64,000 nt of DNA from Adiantum capillus-veneris. Taxonomy: Eukaryota > Streptophyta > Polypodiopsida > Polypodiales > Pteridaceae. Where the stretch lies: assembly GCA_014529385.2 (NCBI GenBank), contig CM043945.1, forward strand, positions 98,186,612-98,250,611, written 5' to 3'. How positions within the stretch are numbered: position 1 is the first letter of the stretch; every line of letters begins with the position of its first letter. The position numbers and the translations under genes are program-made. This document shows, piece by piece, positions 58,251 to 64,000 of the stretch. The notes under the pieces were generated by a model. That model searched no databases. It was not told the DNA's origin and worked only from the letters and a program-made list of their open reading frames with translations.

Positions 58251-61200
58251 TTTGGCACCATTGCTGGGGATGAGGTGACCTAAACTAGAGAAAACATCAT
58301 GCATGGATATCTTTGTTCATGGTTGAGGAGTCTCGTCTTCAACTATGTAGAGGTATCTTGGGAGTAGTAGTACTTGCTGAGGACCTTTAAAGGAAAAAAT
58401 TAGTTTGTTCTTGAGTGGTTGATGAGTTGTACTAAGTCATAGTTTGAAAGTTAACAGTTAAGGAGCACACTAATTCATACAAAACCAAGGAAAAATTTTA
58501 GCTTTGGGTCATCTGAGGGTTATGTTGCCAAGGTGAAGTATAAGAAGTTTTGTGAAGGCTCAACAAGTTTTGATCTCATTTGATTTGGAAATTGATGCTA
58601 GATCTACTTCCATCGTTGACAAGCTTGTAAGTGAAAATAAGTACACAAAAACTAATCCAAAATTGTTGAAACTTGTTTTGATAGACTTTAAAATACCTTG
58701 TAGTAGTTGTGGAAACTATCTAAAGTTGAAACTCTTACAAATCTGGGCACTGAGATAATAATCACAATTTTTTTTTTTGGTCTTCAAAATTATAAAAATT
58801 TCATCAATTGAGCATACCACATGTGAAACCATTGTGTCATTTGGAGCTATTTAATGCCGATTGTACCATTACAAAAAGGGAGCTAGAAACTTGAAAATTT
58901 CTTCAAACCTTGTGAAACATTTCTAATGACATATACATAGTGTGTACAACTAGTGTTGGTCAAGAAACTTTGAAAACAATCTTTGTTTTCTGGCAAGATA
59001 ATAAGAGTAACTTTTTCAGGTAATCCAAATATCATGAAACTTGTCGAGTTAACTATTCGTTGTGTGTACAATTAGTGTGGGTCAAGAAAGTTTGAAGAAA
59101 ATATTCATTTTGAGTCAAAAGATAATAAGCATTTTTTTGGGCAAGATAAAATGGTCCTTTCAAGTGGTCCAAACCTCATGAAACTTGTTAAGTGGCCTAC
59201 TCATAATAATGTGTACAACTAGTGTTTGTCAAAAAACTTGGAAAAAACATGGAGCTTTCATCTACGATAATAATAGAGTGTATGTACCAAATTTCAAGCG
59301 ATTTGAAGTAGTTTTGATTGAGATTGAAAATTATTTTCAATCAAAGTCTACAAATCACTAAAATAGGTGAAAAATTCTGCAATACTTGTCCAAATTTATT
59401 GAAAATTCATCCAGATCTCTTTGACCATAATACATATTCTTAGTTAGTGGGGATCATCAAAAGTGCAAAATGATGTTTTTTTGTGCCAATAGATAATAAT
59501 CACGCTTATTACTAGCTAGAGAGTTTGTTTTTTGAAACTTTTTGGTTGCCAAGGGTAGAAAACCTACCACACATACAACTGAAGAAATTTAGAGTGATTT
59601 TGACATTGTTTGGTACTTGAAACTAAGTTTTTAGGAATTCAATGTTACAAATTGGTCCTTTGGCTACATTTGCAAAGTGATACTAAAAATTCTGACGAGG
59701 AAATATTGTACAAACTTGGAACTAAAAGACGGACTTGGAGACTATTTGATTTCAAATGACTAGTCGAGATCAAGCTTAAACTAAGAGGTAGTTCAAGAAA
59801 GGAGAATTGTGCCAACTAAAATGGATTGGCATTGGTTCTAAAGTCCAAGTATTCAATTTCATCGATTATTATTGGTCTTTATGTATCTTAGATCAGGCAT
59901 GTTCTAGAACATCGAGGTTTTAACTAAGAAAATAAGAGTAGAGTGTCAAGGGAGGAGAGTATTAACCAAGGGAGACCTTTAGAGACCATAGTTGAACAAG
60001 TGTTAGACACTTACTACGATTCCACTTCATAGTGTCTTCCTTTTCCACTAAGTCAAGTGCTAGGACATAACTACAGTTATCGATATACTGACATATTACA
60101 AGACCAGTACTCATGGAGATGTAAATAATTTGAATCCTAATGAGGAGTACATGGTTAGGGTCGATGACCATAGTGTTTAATTTGAAGAGGAGGCTAGAGC
60201 AAGTAAATAGGAGACCTTCTACATGGACCAAAGCAAAGTGTAATATTTAAAGATTGTGAATCTAAATATTGTCAACAAGTGGGAAATGGAAGTAGATACA
60301 GTGATTCCAAACATGACCACCAAAGAAGGACCACTTTTGTACGTAAGAGTTATAAAGGTTATAATTAGGTTGATGTTAAAAATATAATGCATAGACCAAA
60401 TGATAACCGAAGGCTAGGAGTCTATTGTTGGGAGGATAATAATGTGACAATTTTTTTTTGGATAGCTCATGCAAAGACAATAATTAACGCCCTTAAAGAT
60501 TATGTATATTTGCAAGATCAGTAAAAAACATGCAATAAATTTTCCCGTACATCTCCCTAGGGATTTTTTTAATAATATCTTTTTCGTGATGACCCCGCGA
60601 GAAGTCAAACAAACCAAATATCAAGGCTACTCAATCAAGGATATGATCAAACAAATGGGACCTAAATTAGATAAAAAATTTGGACAAATTGAGAGATATT
60701 TTAATAATAGCTTTTTCATGATGACCCAGAGAGAAGTCAAACAAACCAAATATCAAGCCGACTTGATCAAGGATATTATCATAGAAATGAGACCTAAATT
60801 AGATCAAAAATTTTGTACCAACTGAGAGATATTGTGGTAGTATGGACAATTAATGGGGTAGTGTAGGCCAAGGAACCCACCTCAATGACAAGAAAAATTG
60901 GGTGAAAACCATTGCAGATAGAGGAAGATCAAGTGATAAAGAGAGCTAAATGAGTCTCCACTACCAAGCATGCATCTAGTTTGAAGGCCTAGATGGAGGA
61001 TCTTTGGATAGGAGACTGAGTGTCAAGAATAATAAGAGAGTCAGAGCAGCTGATTTTCAAAAATGGATCAAGAAATACAATAGATTAGGGGATCTATATT
61101 ACCATCTAGCAATATTCATGCAAGTGCTAAAAGTGCAAATAATTTTGTACTTCCATACCCAGTTTGAAGGATTTGCAATGACCATAGAAAGAAGGCTTTG

Positions 61201-63280
61201 ACTTGGTTTCAAACATATCTCATGGATCCATTATAGACTTACCGATATTGGCTAGGAGATTTGTTGTTTCTTGCTTAAAAATGGGAATCAAGCATAGTAT
61301 GGTAGCATAGATATATAGCTTTAAAAAAAAAAAAGGAGAGTTTTTGAGGGAGTGTGTGAGTAGAATGAGGTAATACATTGGTAGCTGTCAATTCCAATGA
61401 AGAAGAGGCTTCTATCATTGTTCCTTGAAGGTCAATTCAAGAAGAAGTTGCACGCTATGCTTTATGGTAATAAACATACTACCTTGGAAGCATGCATCAT
61501 GGATGTGATAGACTTGGAGAATACACATTTTTTTAGTGAAGAGACCACTGTGAAAGATACATAGAGCAAGCATACTACATCTATTATGCTAGCAATACCC
61601 ACTATGGCAACTTCTATGAATTTCATAGAGGACATGCTCAAACAAATGAATGACATGATAAGCAACATGCAAAGGATGCCAACGAGAGGGCTAGGACAAG
61701 GTCCATCACAAGGGAAACCCATGTGACCAATGAGGCCACCTAAATGGTGTGCTATGGTGGGAAATGGGAAAAACCATAAGACCAGCAAGTGTTAATATCG
61801 ACTAAAGTATGATGACAAAAATGTCCAATACGTGCCTATCAGACCGCAAGGACAACCAATATTTTGATGGCTATGGAGAGACCTAAACTCGTGCTAGGTT
61901 AGCAACCACCACTACCAAGAAAAATGTAGTACCAGTCAAGTATCTGCATTCTGAGGGACAAGTGGAGGAGTAGGCCATAGTACCGGTTACTCCTTATTAC
62001 AATAAATCTAGTTGATCAGCTATGGTAGCAAAGGAACAATGGTACAATAAGGCACAAACTTCCATGGTGGAACCAAGTTATCAGGCACCTCCAAAGCCAT
62101 CGCATGTGTACTTCATTGCAAATCAAGAGGCTAGACCACCCATGATAAAACCAATGCCTTGACATGTTATGAGTGGGGATTTTCATAATAGCGGATCATA
62201 TGATCATTGGAAAAATGATTGTCCTAAACGTGATAAGAATGTTAAGCTAGTTTAGGCTTATTGCATGTATTGTGGTAGAAAAGAGGGACATTATCTTGAG
62301 AATTGTTTGAGCAACTAGGCCAACAAACAAAGGAAAAGTGACAGTCAGCACAATAAACATCATGCCAGCTAGCTCCTCTAATAATGAGCATATGGATCCA
62401 ATTATAGTAGTGACAAGAGTACAAGCCACGAAGAACAAAACAAATAGTGCTAGTGAAACTAATAGTAGAGAAAAATCCTCGAAAAACTCCAAAAAATGGA
62501 GATGACAATGCTATGAGCTTAGGAAACAAAAGCAATGAAGAGAAATTGAATAGAAAGCTCAAAGGTTCCTCAAGGAAAGACCAAAGTATATTTTGACTAA
62601 GTTTAGGGAATCAAAACCAAAATCAGGAGGCTCAATGCTAGTGGATAAAATCAATAAACCCATCAATGCAACCTTGGAAGTCTACCAATCGGGTATGAAA
62701 GCGGATCAAACAATGAAAACCAAATGGAAAAATTACCCGACTCTTGATATGGAAGCACCAAATCTAGAATCCTACCAAAACATACTGAGAATCGTGCAAA
62801 TGGTAGTCAAAGAATAGAAACCAAGACTAAAAATACTTAGAAATACAATGAAAGATATGACAAGACCAAAACCAATGAAGATAAATGACACTAAAGAATT
62901 GAGGAACTCTTTAGGTTCAAATAAAGGTACTGGAATCATAGTGCCAGATAGTGAAGATGGGTTGAAAGGAATCCCCTTAGTGGGTAAAGAGTGGCTTGAT
63001 CATTGGTGGGAAAATTAAGAGAGGTGAACAATGGAAGCTTGACTATGAAATCGGCTCCAATCGAGGAAGTATGGTTAGACCATCCACCTATGGAATTGGA
63101 TGGGAAAACTCTATATAGATATTGGGGATCAAAATAGTCAAGCTTTTCTAAAGCCCAAACACTCAAAACCTTGCCCTCATACTTGAGAAAAAATGAAGTA
63201 AAGTCCTTGGTATATAAGACCACAAAATTCAAAGTAGAATTTAGATATGGAAAACCTTTAGACAATCATTTCAACATGTG
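58251..63280 (+). mobile_element. Decayed Ty3/gypsy element: primer-site motif, gag and pol start
   Basis: TTTGGCACCATTGCTGGGGA (58251-58270) resembles the sequence at the start of the interior of many plant gypsy elements. Downstream are gag-like pieces: a frame at 61004-61201 and a CX2CX4HX4C zinc knuckle at 62262-62303. An open stretch follows at 62593-62817, and a GKEWLDHWWEN block near 62985 is probably the start of pol. Stops are frequent, and 58600-60400 shows no similarity I can name. No LTR pair was found. The element is old and dead. Confidence 0.45.
60565..60833 (+). repeat. Direct duplication of ~133 bp in the gag region
   Basis: Two adjacent copies encode MTPREVKQTKYQ and MTQREVKQTKYQ followed by IKD(M/I)I and GPKLD/RPKLD, in one frame. 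It may be a repeat in the gag protein or its leader. Confidence 0.75.
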
Positions 63281-63284
63281 TTGG

Positions 63285-63640
63285 CAAGGCCGTCCAGTCC
63301 CTGAGTAGTTGTCTCACCGTCAGTGTCTGCAAGGTCGATAGTGCCCTTATCTACCTTGATGCCAGGGACTACTCCACAAACGGCTTGCCACTTGCTATTT
63401 TCTGATAGAGGGTTTCCTCAAAGAGAATGACACCACAAAGGTACTGGAGGGCATCCGGGGCAGTAAAAAAAAGCTCCCTGAGAGCTCCACATGTATACTT
63501 GCCAAACGCTTCCCGATAGTCCCTGTGCTCTCATCGGCTACCAGGATGCCCTTTTCTAGGGGTCGTAATGTACTTGGCAGTGGCAATAATCTCAGCTGCG
63601 TATTTACCCTCAAACGCGGCCAAGGCGGCTAGTAGGGTAG
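63285..63640 (-). pseudogene. Fructose-bisphosphate aldolase (class I) pseudogene fragment
   Basis: The minus strand carries the N-terminal fifth to quarter of a cytosolic-type class I aldolase: [66 protein letters not shown], then [10 protein letters not shown] and [13 protein letters not shown]. Frames change at least three times, a stop follows KPFVE, and several residues are missing between LASIHVE and LRELFF. Nothing of the barrel beyond this is seen downstream. Blocks usually found together lie side by side without introns. The source gene makes glycolytic aldolase; this fragment cannot. Confidence 0.9.
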
Positions 63641-63647
63641 ATACTAG

Positions 63648-63652
<5 letters not shown>

Positions 63653-63695
<43 letters not shown>
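63653..63695. repeat. (CT)n microsatellite
   Basis: A pure CT tract abuts the 5' side of the aldolase fragment. The partial SINE-like repeat follows at 63700-63785. Confidence 0.95.
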
Positions 63696-63699
<4 letters not shown>

Positions 63700-63799
63700 A
63701 CACATCTTGAGTTCAACTCCTCGTCAGCTAGATCTTTAAGGTCTCTTTGGATAGTTTCCTACGATGTTAAAACTCTCTTCTTCTTCTTCTTCTTTCTCT

Positions 63800-63869
63800 C
63801 TCAAAAAACTCAACTCTCTCAAAGAGCGCGTGCCGGCGCACGCTCATTGAGAGAGTTGAGTTTTTTGAG
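63800..63869. repeat. 70-bp near-perfect hairpin
   Basis: Two 34- to 35-nt arms meet at 63834/63835. The outer 21 bases (63801-63821 and 63848-63868) are perfectly complementary, and the GC-rich inner part has a few mismatches. A (GA)n tract follows (63877-63917). Confidence 0.9.
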
Positions 63870-63872
63870 TTT

Positions 63873-63920
<48 letters not shown>

Positions 63921-64000
63921 AAGAATTGGAACCAACTATTGGTGACGAGCTTACGAGCCTGCATCTACCTATAGTAATTCCCTGCTCATGCCATGCCTAG

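Noticed and set aside
1-64000. tRNA, rRNA or organellar DNA
   Set aside because: I found no tRNA cloverleaf or rRNA core; the repeats, introns and transposons are nuclear. Only SINE-like box motifs near 26100-26360 hint at tRNA ancestry.

Overview
This is plant nuclear DNA. It holds plant-type CACTA transposons with tnp2, DUF4218 and DUF4216 domains, a complete Ty1/copia element primed by initiator-Met tRNA, and a ferric-chelate reductase (FRO) gene with GT-AG introns. Long GA/CT and CA microsatellites and nested transposons point to a large, repeat-rich genome. A fern or lycophyte would fit, but the sequence alone does not name the species. Apart from the FRO gene, almost everything here is transposon, transposon remnant or low-copy-looking AT-rich DNA.

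Positions 472-29339 form one Russian-doll nest, four levels deep. The outermost element (LTR-1, minus strand, duplicated target CACAC) sits in a CA repeat. It is split by a CACTA element (CACTA-2, minus strand, 3783-27386). CACTA-2 is in turn split by a non-autonomous LTR retrotransposon (4407-15217) and by an intact Copia (18429-23919, target CTCCT). The right LTR of the non-autonomous element is split by a second CACTA (CACTA-1, plus strand, 8812-13955, target CAT). The two CACTA elements belong to one family but have lost different parts of the transposase.

Positions 29340-34077 hold a CA repeat, a 1.2-kb array of near-perfect palindromes, and a decayed CACTA TNPA-like gene with a CACTA right end at 32692. 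They end with a 5' fragment of an element related to LTR-1.

Positions 35817-41525 carry the one host gene that looks functional. It is an eight-exon FRO gene (about 856 aa) with a tandemly duplicated promoter segment, two TATA boxes, and a foldback MITE family in three consecutive introns. Its last exon and about 2.3-2.6 kb of downstream DNA are repeated in tandem from 41334 to 54395. The third copy is split by LTR-2 (47849-53338, target CAAAG), a relative of LTR-1 that has no recognisable pol gene.

Positions 54400-64000 are AT-rich and hold decayed Ty3/gypsy pieces: a retropepsin-like stretch on the minus strand, and a primer-site-like motif plus gag with a zinc knuckle on the plus strand. 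A cytosolic-type fructose-bisphosphate aldolase pseudogene fragment and a 70-bp hairpin lie at the end.
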